Shown: piece after piece, positions 1 to 8,903 of the stretch
Position numbering within the stretch: position 1 is the stretch's first letter
Layout of the letters: the number at the start of each line of letters is the position of its first letter
DNA from: Hondaea fermentalgiana
Lineage: Eukaryota; Sar; Bigyra; Thraustochytrida; Thraustochytriidae
Length of the DNA stretch: 23,130 nucleotides
Assembly: GCA_014084085.1 (NCBI GenBank)
Contig: NPFB01000001.1
Location: 690,331-713,460 of the forward strand
Reading direction: 5' to 3'
Translations under genes and position numbers: made by a program
Notes under the pieces: model-generated
The model's input: the letters and a program-made list of their open reading frames with translations, nothing else
Databases searched by the model: none
What the model was told of the DNA's origin: nothing

Positions 1-560
1 CCCCCCTCCCCCCTCCTCCTCTCCTCGGGTCACATAGAAAAGAGTCGCGGGCACATGATAAAGTTTTCGCGATGCCTCGGGCCTTGCGACCAGCAGAACC
101 GCATCTGGAACGCCCAAAGACTAGCGGGCAGCAGAACTGCAACTACAAAGCCCCAAAGGACTCACTCGTTCAACCAAGTAGCCAACCAATCAACCAGCAG
201 TTTCGGCCAGCCAGCCAGCGAACCAACCAGCTAGCAAGCCTGCAAGCCTGCGAGCAGCAGTAAATTCGCTCTTTTTGGCAGTCAGCGCCAGCGCCACTTA
301 TCTCGTTGCGATACGTTATCGGCAACAAGAGAAGCGCCCCGTTGCTCTAACAACCCGCCCAAATCGTTTTCTTGCAGATTCGGTTGCAACGGCCGTGTTT
401 CGAGTTGCAGTTGGCAGCGAATCTCGGCACCAGTTTGAGAAACCCAGTCTTTAGTTGTCACCGACCAAAGAGCACTCAGCCATCCAACCACCCATCCATC
501 CAATAATAGTCAGTCACTCCAGGCATCTAACCAACGAGACGGCGATCGTTTTGTGCGCGC

Positions 561-672
561 ATCGGCGGCGAGAAGAAAACACAAGGCGCACACACGTGCA
601 TCTGCAGCGAGAAGAAAGCACAAGGCGCACGTGCATCTGCGGCGAGAAGAAATCTTAAGGCGCACGTGCATT
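561..672. repeat. Three-copy tandem repeat, 35-39 bp unit
   Basis: The core GCGAGAAGAAA followed by ACAAGGCGCAC and GTGCATCTGC appears three times, with GAGAAG starting at 570, 609 and 644, so the spacing is 39 and then 35 bp. The third copy reads AATCTTAAGGCGCACGTGCAT. No coding meaning is apparent. Confidence 0.75.
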
Positions 673-1318
673 GACGAGGTTCAGACCCCGTAGGACACCA
701 GCAGGCCAACCTGTGTTCGATCGCTGCTGCAGCTGCGACTGCTGCAGCTGCTTGTCGCATCGTGATCACAGCATCAATCGTCCGTCCGTCCATCCATTTG
801 ATCCTTTCGGTTGTGAGGCTGCACTTGCGAAACCAAAGGAGAGCTTCGCTGTCACCGTCACTGTCATCGTCACGACATCGTCATCCTCGTTTTCCGTAAT
901 CAAGACCGAGACCGAATTCACTGCCAGAGCCAAGAGCTGAGAATCTAAATCGTCTGGGTGGCTGTGGCCATCGCTTGGCTACGCCGTGCGCATTGCCTGC
1001 AGCTGCAGCAGCTGCGCGCCTCCACTCTTCCTTCCTGCGAACCTCCGGGACGCCACAAAGTCCTCTCCCTCACCCATTTCGGCGTCCTTTTCGTCCCATT
1101 TTGCGCTCCGGCTGCGAACTTCTCACGGCCCGTGGTCGTGCCCGTTGCGGGCAACCAGTCAAAGCTTCGTGGTGTCGGCAGCGAGGAATCTTACTCGTGA
1201 GACCGCGTTATCTTCCAGCGGCTACGCGGCCATTCATTGTGCGCCCCATCGCATCTGCTGCTGCTGCCTGCTGCGGCAACCAACCTCTTGCGAGGCCACC
1301 GAGACCGAGAGCAAGCCA

Positions 1319-1343
1319 GCAAGCAAGCAAGCAAGCAAGCAAG
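1319..1343. repeat. AAGC tetranucleotide microsatellite
   Basis: About five and a half perfect AAGC units follow a related AGCAAGCC stretch. It is simple sequence in the low-complexity upstream region. Confidence 0.85.
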
Positions 1344-1610
1344 GCCTAGGCCCGACATCACGTCTCCGCGTCGACGCGTACCCTCGTCTCGCCGGGCGTG
1401 ACGCCGCTCCTCGTCGCGCGTACGCAGCTTCTTGGAGACAGCCGTCTGCAGACCCTGAACGGCGCCTCGCGCAAAGAAGAAGGAGCAGAAGAAGAAGACC
1501 AAAACACAGCGCGCAAGGTTTTTTGGGAGGAAAAGACGCCGCGCCTTGTGGCACCTTTTGCCCTCCATCCTCACAACAGGCAGCCCAAAGGCCCCTCACA
1601 CCACTCTGCA

Positions 1611-1672
1611 TCTGCTCCGCATCTGCATCCGCCTCCGCACCCGCACCCGCGCCCGCACCCGCACCCGGCTGA
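1611..1672. repeat. CCGCAC/CATCTG hexamer-like run
   Basis: CATCTGC units pass into repeated CCGCACC and CGCCCGCACC units. The region is strongly C-rich on the plus strand and is probably just simple sequence, although it lies within 350 bp of the start of the gene at 1933. Confidence 0.7.
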
Positions 1673-1932
1673 TATTCTCTCCCCGGCCTCGCGCCTTCGC
1701 GAGCTCCGCCCCCTCGTCCGCGCTTCTCCAGCCGCCTTCTGCGGCCACGCGCAGCAGCAGCAGCAGCTGCAGCAGCTGCCACTGGCTGCTGGTCGAAGGC
1801 GCGAGGCGCCGCGGCGTGCGAGCCGGTGCGGCGCTGGAACTTGTGCCGTAAGCGCGTCGGCTGTGAGGGAGGAGAGAGAGCCTGCCCTGCCTGTTAGTCG
1901 CGAGGGGGTTAGGTACCCGGCACGCGGGCAGG

Positions 1933-2673
1933 ATGGGGCTGGGCAAAACCCCTCGACGCGAAGCGGCGGACCCCGCGGCGGAGTTCGCGGAGGAGATCAA
2001 GATGGCGACGTACGTGGACGTGGACGACGTGCTCTGGGCGGGCGGCGACGCCTTCGACAAGGAGGTCCCCGTGGCGAGCGTGGTCGATGGCGAGAACAGG
2101 AAGCGCACGGTGCTTGATGACATGATGGGCCTCTTTGTGGAACGCGAGACCTACAGGTGCTTCTCGCGCGTGGGCGCCAAGAAGGGATTCATCCTCAAGG
2201 ACAAGCGCGGGTCCGCCATGCTCACCGTCGCCCTGCCCAAGGAGAGGGGCGATCCCATCGAGGTTGCCAACGCGCACAACAGGGGCATCTTTGCGCTTCA
2301 GGCAGACCGAACCGACGAGCACGCCTATGAGCTCATCTTCAGGGACTCGCACGCGAATGCGTTCACTGTCTCTGGACCAGATTGGGAGAGGTCTTGCTTC
2401 TCCGTCCAAGGCTCTGTCGCTGGCTTGGGGTTTGGTTCGTCGCTCAATATCAAGTTTTCCGGAGATGTCTGCTTTGGTCCTTTTCTCCGGACGTACATCA
2501 TGGATGATCATGACAACATCCTCGCTTCCGTGCAGCACAGTGCTCCCGGCGTGGATCGCGAGTATACGGGAATCGAGTTCACGATCAATGAGTGCCCCGA
2601 GGATACGGATCTCGGCCTCGTCGTGGTCATGTTCATTGGGTACATTTTGATTCGCAAGTATGAGAGTGAGTGA
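1933..2673 (+). CDS. Tubby/LURP-one/scramblase-like fold protein, copy 1
   Basis: A 246-residue protein in one uninterrupted frame, with the first ATG at 1933. The order of features suggests the beta-barrel fold shared by tubby C-terminal, LURP-one-related and phospholipid scramblase proteins: a strand pair at residues 85-101 (GFILKDKRGSAMLTVAL), FSVQG at 156-160, a FGPFL turn at 181-185, DxxxxILASV at 191-200, and a closing hydrophobic helix at 228-240 (GLVVVMFIGYILI) preceded by acidic residues, as in scramblases. There is no signal peptide. In known relatives this fold binds phosphoinositides or membranes; no activity can be assigned here. A diverged paralog lies downstream on the same strand at 4217, which supports this being a real gene. 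An AATAAA lies about 150 bp past the stop. The fold call comes from pattern memory only and is moderate; that it is coding is near certain. Confidence 0.85.
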   Translation: MGLGKTPRREAADPAAEFAEEIKMATYVDVDDVLWAGGDAFDKEVPVASVVDGENRKRTVLDDMMGLFVERETYRCFSRVGAKKGFILKDKRGSAMLTVALPKERGDPIEVANAHNRGIFALQADRTDEHAYELIFRDSHANAFTVSGPDWERSCFSVQGSVAGLGFGSSLNIKFSGDVCFGPFLRTYIMDDHDNILASVQHSAPGVDREYTGIEFTINECPEDTDLGLVVVMFIGYILIRKYESE

Positions 2674-2822
2674 GTGAGTGCGTGAGCTTTGTGGGCGCCA
2701 AGAACCTGCGCTCTTCATCTTCATCTTGTATTCATTGTACCATTCCTTCTCTCCTCTCTGCTCTTTTCTCGCCCTCTGATTTTACATTTTCTTTTTTTTC
2801 TCGGAAAGCGAGCGATTCATCG

Positions 2823-2828
2823 AATAAA
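2823..2828 (+). terminator. Probable polyadenylation signal of copy 1
   Basis: An AATAAA hexamer in an AT-rich stretch about 150 bp downstream of the stop at 2673, which is a normal distance for a 3' UTR. Inferred from sequence only. Confidence 0.5.
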
Positions 2829-2861
2829 TTATTGACCCAAGTATACTACACATTGTTGTGA

Positions 2862-2878
2862 CAAGGTCTCGCTGAATG
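2862..2878. repeat. 17-bp word shared by both paralog 3' flanks (copy 1)
   Basis: CAAGGTCTCGCTGAATG occurs here and again, exactly, at 5112-5128. The two copies lie 189 and 161 bp past the stop codons of the paralogs, so they are in matching positions. They are either a remnant of the duplication or a conserved 3' UTR/3' end element. Confidence 0.85.
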
Positions 2879-3539
2879 CTCCGCTGAAGAATTTATCAAA
2901 TATTTTGTTGTTGACTGCTCTGTTTTTTTTGTTTTTGTTTTTTTCTCAATGGAAAGAGTCCTCAAATGCGGGTCTGGCAATTCAAAAAGTGTTCGACGTT
3001 GATATCGTCGTCGTCGTCGTTGTCTTCGCGCTTGTCGCATTCGCGGATTTTGAAAATGACGCGCTGCTTATTTGGCCACGACATCTTTGCTCTTCGAATT
3101 CGCAAACTTGCCTCTCTCCCTTCCTCCACCTCCCTTTTCCCTCGCGCTTGCAAGCTGGCTGCTGTACGCCCCGCACGAGCTCCGCATCACCATCACCATC
3201 ATAGATCACATCCGCCAGCACGATATCGCTCGCTTTCGTACTCCGCCTTGTCCGGTCCTTCCGTCACACGTCCTGGCCTCCCTCCAACCAGACGCGACAA
3301 CTCGATGCATGCGCGTCGCTCGGCAAGGCACCCTTCCCCTGATCCGATCTGCGCCACGACCTCCACGGCCAGCGCGACGCTCGACGTGCGCGCGACCACT
3401 GCGAGCTGCGCCGTCGAGCGCGTGCCCCGCAGGCAGGCAGGCTTCCCCCGTCAACAATTGTGCACGTTGGGCCTCTGCGCTGCTCGGACTCCACGACGAC
3501 TTTTCGCGGCCAGCACAGGCAGCGCAGCGCCACCAGACC

Positions 3540-3606
3540 GGGCGCGTGCTTGCGTGCGCGCGCTTGCGCGCGTGCTTGCGTGCGTGCGCTTGCGCTTGCG
3601 CGCGAC
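3540..3606. repeat. Alternating purine-pyrimidine GCGTGCTTGCGTGCG tract
   Basis: A run of about 65 bp built from GCGTGC, GCGCGC and TTGCGC units, almost strictly alternating purine and pyrimidine with only TT steps as interruptions. Such sequence is a known candidate for left-handed Z-DNA. It lies about 600 bp upstream of the second paralog. Confidence 0.7.
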
Positions 3607-4136
3607 GGAGGTCGGGTGAAGGACGGGGCGGCGACGAGCGGCGGCGGAGGCGCCAGAACACGCGCACACACACCCGTCTCCAGGCGATCGAATCTCGTTC
3701 ATCGTCAACCCATCTCTTTCTTGAGCGCGCGTGCACAGCGCGCGAGCGACACTGCGACGAGCGGCACTGCGACTGCTCGCAGATGGCCAGCCCGTGCTGC
3801 CGAAGGGGTCCGGCCGTGGCCAGCTAGAGCTGGAGATGGCCGCCGGGGCATCGTTCCGGGTGCGGTGACGGCGGTAGGTGCATGCACCGTGTGTGTGAGC
3901 GATTGCACCGAGCCGCGTCCGTTCGTGGCGCACGAGCAGGCGAGCCAAAGACGAAATCCAAGCCGACCCAGCCCAGTCCAACCCAACGCAAGCAAGAGGG
4001 CAGGGTCGGTGGGGGTGGGTATCGGTGGAGTGGTGGTGAAGTTGCCGGACTTCAGACGCTCCAGTTCTCGCAAGGCCCCTTTGAGATCTCAAGAAGGGAG
4101 CCTTCGCACACGCACAGGCCCACCCGCCCGAAATCC

Positions 4137-4161
4137 GTCCTTGTCCTTGTCCTTGTCCTTC
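4137..4161. repeat. CTTGTC hexamer microsatellite
   Basis: Four consecutive TCCTTG-type units 55 bp upstream of the chosen start of the second paralog. It probably lies in the 5' UTR or core promoter and gives a pyrimidine-rich plus strand. Confidence 0.8.
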
Positions 4162-4216
4162 TTTTGAGCCAATTCCGCTTCGAGCGGTGGTGCACCTGGC
4201 TGGTGGCGGCTGGGCG

Positions 4217-4951
4217 ATGGAATCGACGAGCACGATGAGCGAGCCATCTAAACGCGTAAGCCCAGCAGATTTTGCAGAGGAGATTAAGATGGCCACGCAC
4301 GTGGACATAAACGACACAACTTGGGAAGGCGACGAAAATGAAGTCCCCATGGCCAGCGTGGTCAATGACGAGACCAGGAGACGCTCGATCAACGATGAAT
4401 GGATGAGTCTCTTTGCGGAACAAGAATCTTACAAGTGCTACGCACGCGTGGGCACGAAAAGGGGCTACATCCTCAAGGACAGCCGCGAGTCCGTCATGCT
4501 CACCATCGTCCTTCCCCAAGACAAAGACGACCCGATCGAAATTGTCAACGCCCATAACAGAGGCATCTTTGCACTTCAGCCAAAGCGAATCGATGAGCAC
4601 GTTTACGAATTTGTTTTCAGGGACTCACGCGCAAACACATTCACCGTTTGCGGACCAGACTGGGAAAGGTCTTGTTTCTCGGTGCAAGGTTCCGTTGCTG
4701 GCACAGGCTTCGGCTCTTCACTCAAGATCAAGTTTTCCGGAGACGTGTGCTTTGGTCCCTTTCTCAATACGATTATTGCGGATGATGTTGATAGAGTCCT
4801 CGCCACCGTGCATCACGGTTCTCCGGGCGTGGACCGCGAATTTACAGGCTTGCAGCTTACAATCAATAAATGTCCCGCAGATACGGATGTCGGTCTCGTC
4901 GTGGTCATGTTTATCGCGTTCATTTTAATTCAGAGGTACGAAAGCGACTGA
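4217..4951 (+). CDS. Tubby/LURP-one/scramblase-like fold protein, copy 2
   Basis: A 244-residue paralog of the protein at 1933-2673, collinear over its whole length from FAEEIKMAT near the N-terminus to the closing helix (GLVVVMFIAFILI). Shared blocks include GYILKD/GFILKD, NAHNRGIFALQ, GPDWERSCFSVQGSVAG, KFSGDVCFGPFL and PGVDRE. The first ATG in frame is 4217, which leaves 18 residues before the FAEEIK block, close to 17 in copy 1; a second ATG at 4235 is also possible. The open frame extends to 4187 only through a GTG. Differences concentrate in the acidic N-terminal part (residues 30-65) and in surface loops. The third codon positions are much less GC-rich than in copy 1, so the pair is an old duplication. 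Expected role: a cytosolic or membrane-associated lipid-binding protein (inference). Confidence 0.85.
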   Translation: MESTSTMSEPSKRVSPADFAEEIKMATHVDINDTTWEGDENEVPMASVVNDETRRRSINDEWMSLFAEQESYKCYARVGTKRGYILKDSRESVMLTIVLPQDKDDPIEIVNAHNRGIFALQPKRIDEHVYEFVFRDSRANTFTVCGPDWERSCFSVQGSVAGTGFGSSLKIKFSGDVCFGPFLNTIIADDVDRVLATVHHGSPGVDREFTGLQLTINKCPADTDVGLVVVMFIAFILIQRYESD

Positions 4952-4991
4952 CCTCGCTCTCATCGGCTCTTCATTGTCCTGCCTCGATCCC

Positions 4992-4997
4992 TTTATT
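4992..4997 (-). terminator. Possible polyadenylation signal of the DZIP1-like gene
   Basis: AATAAA read on the minus strand, about 218 bp beyond the stop codon at 5215. It is the only hexamer of this kind in the 263-bp gap between convergent genes. No matching plus-strand AATAAA was seen for the copy 2 gene. Confidence 0.35.
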
Positions 4998-5111
4998 TTA
5001 ACGCTCAAGCGCGCGTGCAAGCGAGCGTTCGGGCGAACGAGTGAGTTATCGGATTCGTTCGTCGAGTCCGCTTCAAGGTCCCACCGCACGAGCATCGCCG
5101 TTGCGCCGTCG

Positions 5112-5128
5112 CAAGGTCTCGCTGAATG
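5112..5128. repeat. 17-bp word shared by both paralog 3' flanks (copy 2)
   Basis: An exact second copy of CAAGGTCTCGCTGAATG (first at 2862-2878), 161 bp past the stop of the second paralog and between it and the convergent DZIP1-like gene. Flanking bases do not align well, so the word stands out. Confidence 0.85.
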
Positions 5129-5214
5129 TGCAAGCAAACTCCAATTGGCAACAAAGCAAATCCGCTCGCTTCCGAATCAAACCATATTTTTGACCTTTAT
5201 GAATCATCTTGGTG

Positions 5215-8200
5215 TCACTTGTACGAGGTGTCCGAGTCCGAGTCCGAGTCTGCGTCCGAGTCGTCTTCAATCTCATTGAGCAAATCTTGCGTTCGTCTCG
5301 AGGCCGCGGCACCAGCACCATTGTTAGCATCTCGTGCTCTCCTTGCTCCGATACTTGCGCTACTCACGCTCATACCGCTACTTGCAGCCCTCGACGACAA
5401 TTCGTCCCCCGAGCTTTCGTCATCTTCGTATTGGTCCGCAGCTCGACTCACGTCGAAATGACTCCGCGACGTTACGCCGAGACCGCCATCCTCATGACTA
5501 CTCATACTCGTCACCGTGTGCGAGCTTCCCGAATCCAGGGAAAGTTGCAGCGTTGAGACGGCTGCACGCCGTGAGAGCCCAACCTTTGCGAATTGATGCA
5601 AAGCACGGTTGTGTCTACTTGCTAGCGTTCTACGAGTGAATGCACCCCTTCCAGCACCGTCGCTGTCGCTGGCAACCTCGAGCGGCCTGACTGCTGCCCC
5701 TGTCTCAGAACCGGGTTTATCAGGAGACTTGTAGTCCCCAAAGTTGACCAAAACATTGCTTTCCGCGGGACCCGGTGTTGACAGAGGTGTCATCGCCTCC
5801 ACAACAGGCTCGGATTGAAGCATTGCCTGTTCTGCCTGCTCTGCCACGAACTTCTTGCCCAAGACCTCCTTCGCAGCGTCACTTTTTGGTGTGTGCGCAA
5901 AGCTTTCTCCTCGAACACATTCTTTTGCGACACCCGAGTCCGAGTCTGAGTCCGAGTCCGAATCCGAATCGCGTTCATAGCGAAGACGATTCTGCCCTCG
6001 CACAAGCTTGCCATCTTCAAGCTCATCATCACCTGGGGCAGACTGTGGCGTTCGCGGAGGATGGCGATAAGAAGACAAGCTTGAAGCCGTTCCCAATGAG
6101 CGTGAAAGCTCGCTTTCAATTTCGGCCTCAACTGCAGCAATTACTGACGGGTCGTGGTGCCAACGTGCGCGAATATGAGGCCTCTCCGGCAACGGAGAAT
6201 GAGACGCCGTCTGTGAAGCAGGCGCTCCCGACAATTTAGTCACGTCGTTTCTGTAGCTTGTCACGAGACGTTCAATTGTCTCTTCGGGCAGAGTTTTGGC
6301 ATTGGCATTGACAAAGTCAACAATCACCGATTCATGAAAGAGGTTGGCAGACTGTACAGTGTGCTCGTCGCGAATATCAGCCCCACTTGGTGTGCGATGC
6401 CGTAAAACAATATCAAGGGGGGCTTTCCCAGTCTCGCGCGCCACTCTCTCTCGAACCTCTCGAATACTCATGTTCCGCTCCACAGGGAGAAGAACCGACT
6501 TGTTAACCACTGTCGTTGCTTCCAGGACCCAGACACGGGGAATTCGGGCCTGACGCATGCCACGCTCATCGCTGATTTCGAGACGAGGATCAAGAATCGT
6601 CCCATGAGGCACGTTCTGCCACTCATAATTGGCCTTGAACGAAGCGCCCTCCAAGTGTGCGATGCGGGGTTGTTGTTCTTGTTGTTGCTGCTGCTGCTGT
6701 TCTTGATCCGTGGGCTTGGCACGTCGAAGACGATCCATTTCCTGCGCAAGCTCCTTTTCTCGTGACTCGGCCCGCTTAGCAAGTACCAAAAGCCGCCACG
6801 TCGTGTATGCCTGGTGCTGAAGTCGTCGCCGCACGAGTCGGAGCACGCGTCGTAGTTGCATACTTCTCCGATCAGCGAGCTCGCGCGAAACTTGGGCCCC
6901 TGAAAGCTTGAGCATGAGCTTTTCATCCTGAGGATGAGACGACCGCTCGCCGCCTATGCCCGGCGAAGCGTTCTCTCTGCCGTCGCGTCGTACAATGGGA
7001 GACTGCTTATCATCTTTCACTTGTTGGGCCTCGCGCGCGAGATCACAGGCCACGCCGAGCTCGCTGCGCAGACGCTGATTCTCGTCAATGACGCCAGCAA
7101 GCTGCGTGCGGAGATCTTGGATTGAGTTGGCGCTCATGAGAATGTTCTGCACCTCACGTTCCACGTCAAGGTCCACATCGTTTTCCACGTGACCGCCTGC
7201 AAGGCTTGGGATGCGCTTGGTACTCGTGTCCGCCGCCTTGGCCTCTTGCACCTCCCGCTCACGTTGCGCCAGGGCATCTTCACGCGTTTGTTGCTCTTCG
7301 CGCTGACGCTCCAGCTCGAATGCAAGCTGGCGGCGCATGTCCTCGGCTTCGCGTTCAAGCATTTGCTTCATCTTTTCGGTTTGCGCTTCAAATTGGGCCT
7401 GCTGTTCCCGGAGTAGGTCCTCGCGCGCTTGCACTGCGCGCTCCCTCTCGTCATATTCGCGATGATTTCGCAATGCCTCAGAAGCTGATGTTGCAGAGGC
7501 GACCTGGACCGCCTCTTCCATGGCATGCGGGGATGCATGAGATATGCTGCCTGGCTGACGGGCTTCGCGTTGCGTGAGGAGGAATTCGTACGTTTTCAGC
7601 GTGCGACGTTTCTGTTTGAGCTCGCGTTGCAGACTTTGCAGTTGCTCGCTCTGCATCCCGAGTTTAGACTGTGCCAGATCCTGCTCCTTGTGAATGTGTG
7701 CAAGTTGGCCTTCCAAAGTACTTGTGTATGCGTACAGGGTATGCTGCACGTTGAGCAAGTATTCAATGGTGAGCTGCGTCACGCGAAAGAGCTTCAAAAA
7801 AGTCTCATCCGTACATGTGTGGAGATCGCGGTCTTCAAGCTCAGAAAAGGTTAAATTCTCGAGATAAGTCTGCAGCGTCTCAATATCTACGTCCTCCACG
7901 ACCTGTTCGAGATCGAGGCGGGCAATACCGCGGAGGTCCAGCTTGCCGTGGCGCTGCTGAAAGTAGAAATTCTTTTCCGGTCGCACATTTTCTTTGACAG
8001 GTCCACGCTCAGCGTCTTCTTCGAGCACAATCGGGAGCTTGCCCGCACGGCTGCGAAAGACCTCCAGCAAGACCTTGCGATTCGTCGCACGTTCTTGACG
8101 CGCAGCACTGGTGGCCTTGCGGCTTACGCGCGCTGCAGCAGAGGCATCAAGGGACGACATTGCCATTCTGGAGACATCCTTTCCTCGGGCTCGTGTCCCC

Positions 8201-8259
8201 TGTTTGGCTCTTTCGCGCGCGCGCGCCTTGGCCGCCTCGACGCGCGGGTCGTTGCCCAT
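5215..8259 (-). CDS. DZIP1-like ciliary coiled-coil protein without the zinc finger
   Basis: A 1014-residue protein with its first ATG at 8259; the frame is open slightly further upstream but only with GTG. Residues 94-190 match the Dzip-like N-terminal domain: FYFQQRHGKLDLRGI, DVDIETLQTYLENLTFSELE, then LKLFRVTQLTIEYLLNVQ. DZIP1/DZIP1L act at the basal body and transition zone in ciliogenesis. Coiled coil follows at about 180-235 and 265-345, Glu/Arg/Gln-rich. The C2H2 finger that follows this coiled coil in animal DZIP1 is absent: no Cys pair is present. Residues 467-500 contain one basic segment with an AYTTWRLLVLAKR core, a possible centrin/calmodulin-binding helix. A Gln run sits at 520-530. 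Residues 574-652 look like a ubiquitin-like beta-grasp segment. The C-terminal third is Ser/Asp-rich, with SD runs at 763-774 and near the end (nucleotides 5225-5262 and 5935-5975). The N-terminal family call is firm; the rest is inference. Confidence 0.88.
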   Translation of the reverse strand: MGNDPRVEAAKARARERAKQGTRARGKDVSRMAMSSLDASAAARVSRKATSAARQERATNRKVLLEVFRSRAGKLPIVLEEDAERGPVKENVRPEKNFYFQQRHGKLDLRGIARLDLEQVVEDVDIETLQTYLENLTFSELEDRDLHTCTDETFLKLFRVTQLTIEYLLNVQHTLYAYTSTLEGQLAHIHKEQDLAQSKLGMQSEQLQSLQRELKQKRRTLKTYEFLLTQREARQPGSISHASPHAMEEAVQVASATSASEALRNHREYDERERAVQAREDLLREQQAQFEAQTEKMKQMLEREAEDMRRQLAFELERQREEQQTREDALAQREREVQEAKAADTSTKRIPSLAGGHVENDVDLDVEREVQNILMSANSIQDLRTQLAGVIDENQRLRSELGVACDLAREAQQVKDDKQSPIVRRDGRENASPGIGGERSSHPQDEKLMLKLSGAQVSRELADRRSMQLRRVLRLVRRRLQHQAYTTWRLLVLAKRAESREKELAQEMDRLRRAKPTDQEQQQQQQQEQQPRIAHLEGASFKANYEWQNVPHGTILDPRLEISDERGMRQARIPRVWVLEATTVVNKSVLLPVERNMSIREVRERVARETGKAPLDIVLRHRTPSGADIRDEHTVQSANLFHESVIVDFVNANAKTLPEETIERLVTSYRNDVTKLSGAPASQTASHSPLPERPHIRARWHHDPSVIAAVEAEIESELSRSLGTASSLSSYRHPPRTPQSAPGDDELEDGKLVRGQNRLRYERDSDSDSDSDSDSGVAKECVRGESFAHTPKSDAAKEVLGKKFVAEQAEQAMLQSEPVVEAMTPLSTPGPAESNVLVNFGDYKSPDKPGSETGAAVRPLEVASDSDGAGRGAFTRRTLASRHNRALHQFAKVGLSRRAAVSTLQLSLDSGSSHTVTSMSSHEDGGLGVTSRSHFDVSRAADQYEDDESSGDELSSRAASSGMSVSSASIGARRARDANNGAGAAASRRTQDLLNEIEDDSDADSDSDSDTSYK

Positions 8260-8903
8260 TCTTCGCCCCGACACCGGCAACAGCACCAGTGGCCCGCGCG
8301 CGCTTAGATCTACCTATTCTCTTCTCCTCAGCAGCAAGCGAGCAAGCATGAACGAGGCAGCAGCCCACGATTGCCTTTGCCTTTTTGCCTTGGCAATTTG
8401 CGAGCCCAGCCCCGATGCTTCTGCTCTCCATCCCGAGTTTCCGTTGACGTCCGTTGCCACTTTGGCAGAGAGAGACCCACCAACACTGGCGCACCTATTC
8501 ACGGCGGGATCATGATCGTAGGGACTCTCCTGCAGCGTGCGTGGATCGTCGATGCTCTCCAGCAGCGACCAGAGCAGACCTAGCCTATGCTTACCGGCCC
8601 TGGACTGCGTTTCCTCGACGGCGCTGCCGTGCTCGGCGAGACATTCTCGCTCTCGCGCTCTACGCCATGGACTGACTGATCAGCTTCTTGCCTAGTCGTA
8701 AGAAGAGAGAAGAGGACGAGGAGAAACGAGATGCGCAAGACTAACAGTAAGACGTGGTCTTGACCTCCCGCGGTCGCAACGAAACAGCGCGCGCAGATGC
8801 GCTCGCCTTCGCCATTCTTGCCTGCGCGTGTCTCGCAGCGAGCACCGCGGTTCTCGTTTCCGCCGACCTTTCAAGTTGCCTCGCCAGAAGAAACTTCTTG
8901 AAA
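8260..8903. other. Divergent promoter region
   Basis: About 640 bp between the start of the DZIP1-like gene (minus) and the first coding-looking ATG of the plus-strand gene at 8904. It is GC-rich with a GCGCGCGCG tract near 8214-8225 just inside the gene. No TATA box or other clear element was recognised. Open frames here are short and domain-free. Confidence 0.5.

Larger units (their letters stand above)
1..1932. other. Low-complexity intergenic / 5' flanking region
   Basis: No supported gene is seen. The stretch consists of C- and CT-rich runs, CAGC/AACCAGC-type repeats, a short tandem repeat near 561-672, an AAGC microsatellite near 1319-1342 and a CCGCAC-type hexamer run near 1620-1670. 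Open frames on both strands encode only low-complexity Ser/Arg/Ala/Gln strings, with no domain and no consistent codon bias. The last few hundred bases presumably hold the promoter and 5' UTR of the gene starting at 1933. A short exon of another gene cannot be excluded. Confidence 0.6.
2674..4216. other. Intergenic region between the tandem paralogs
   Basis: No supported gene. It holds the 3' UTR of copy 1, T-rich runs near 2918-2945, a GTC trinucleotide run near 3007-3022, a CATCAC run near 3185-3205, an alternating purine-pyrimidine stretch at 3540-3606 and a CTTGTC run at 4137-4161. The longer open frames on both strands are Arg/Ala/Ser-rich, overlap one another and have no recognisable domain. 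Confidence 0.6.

Noticed and set aside
674..712. GAGGTTCAGACCCC resembling a tRNA T-arm / B box
   Set aside because: No matching acceptor, D-arm or anticodon stem could be drawn around it, and no other tRNA-like elements were seen in the window.
986..1672. 228-codon plus-strand frame and overlapping frames in the first 2 kb
   Set aside because: Several overlapping frames are open at once because the DNA is GC-rich and repetitive. The product ends in Ala-Pro repeats from the CCGCAC run and has no protein-like features.
1909..2724. 271-codon minus-strand open frame opposite the first scramblase-like gene
   Set aside because: It is the antisense shadow of a GC-rich coding sequence. Its paralog position (4052-4600 minus) gives a frame that is conserved only as far as the sense protein forces it, and neither has a domain.
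3451..4392. 313-codon minus-strand open frame between the paralogs
   Set aside because: It runs through simple repeats, ends inside the sense gene at 4217 and encodes Arg/Ser/Ala-rich low-complexity sequence with no domain.
5209..5556. Plus-strand frames with VRVRVRVCVRVV and SESESESASESS repeats
   Set aside because: They are shadows of the Ser/Asp-rich C-terminus of the minus-strand DZIP1-like gene.
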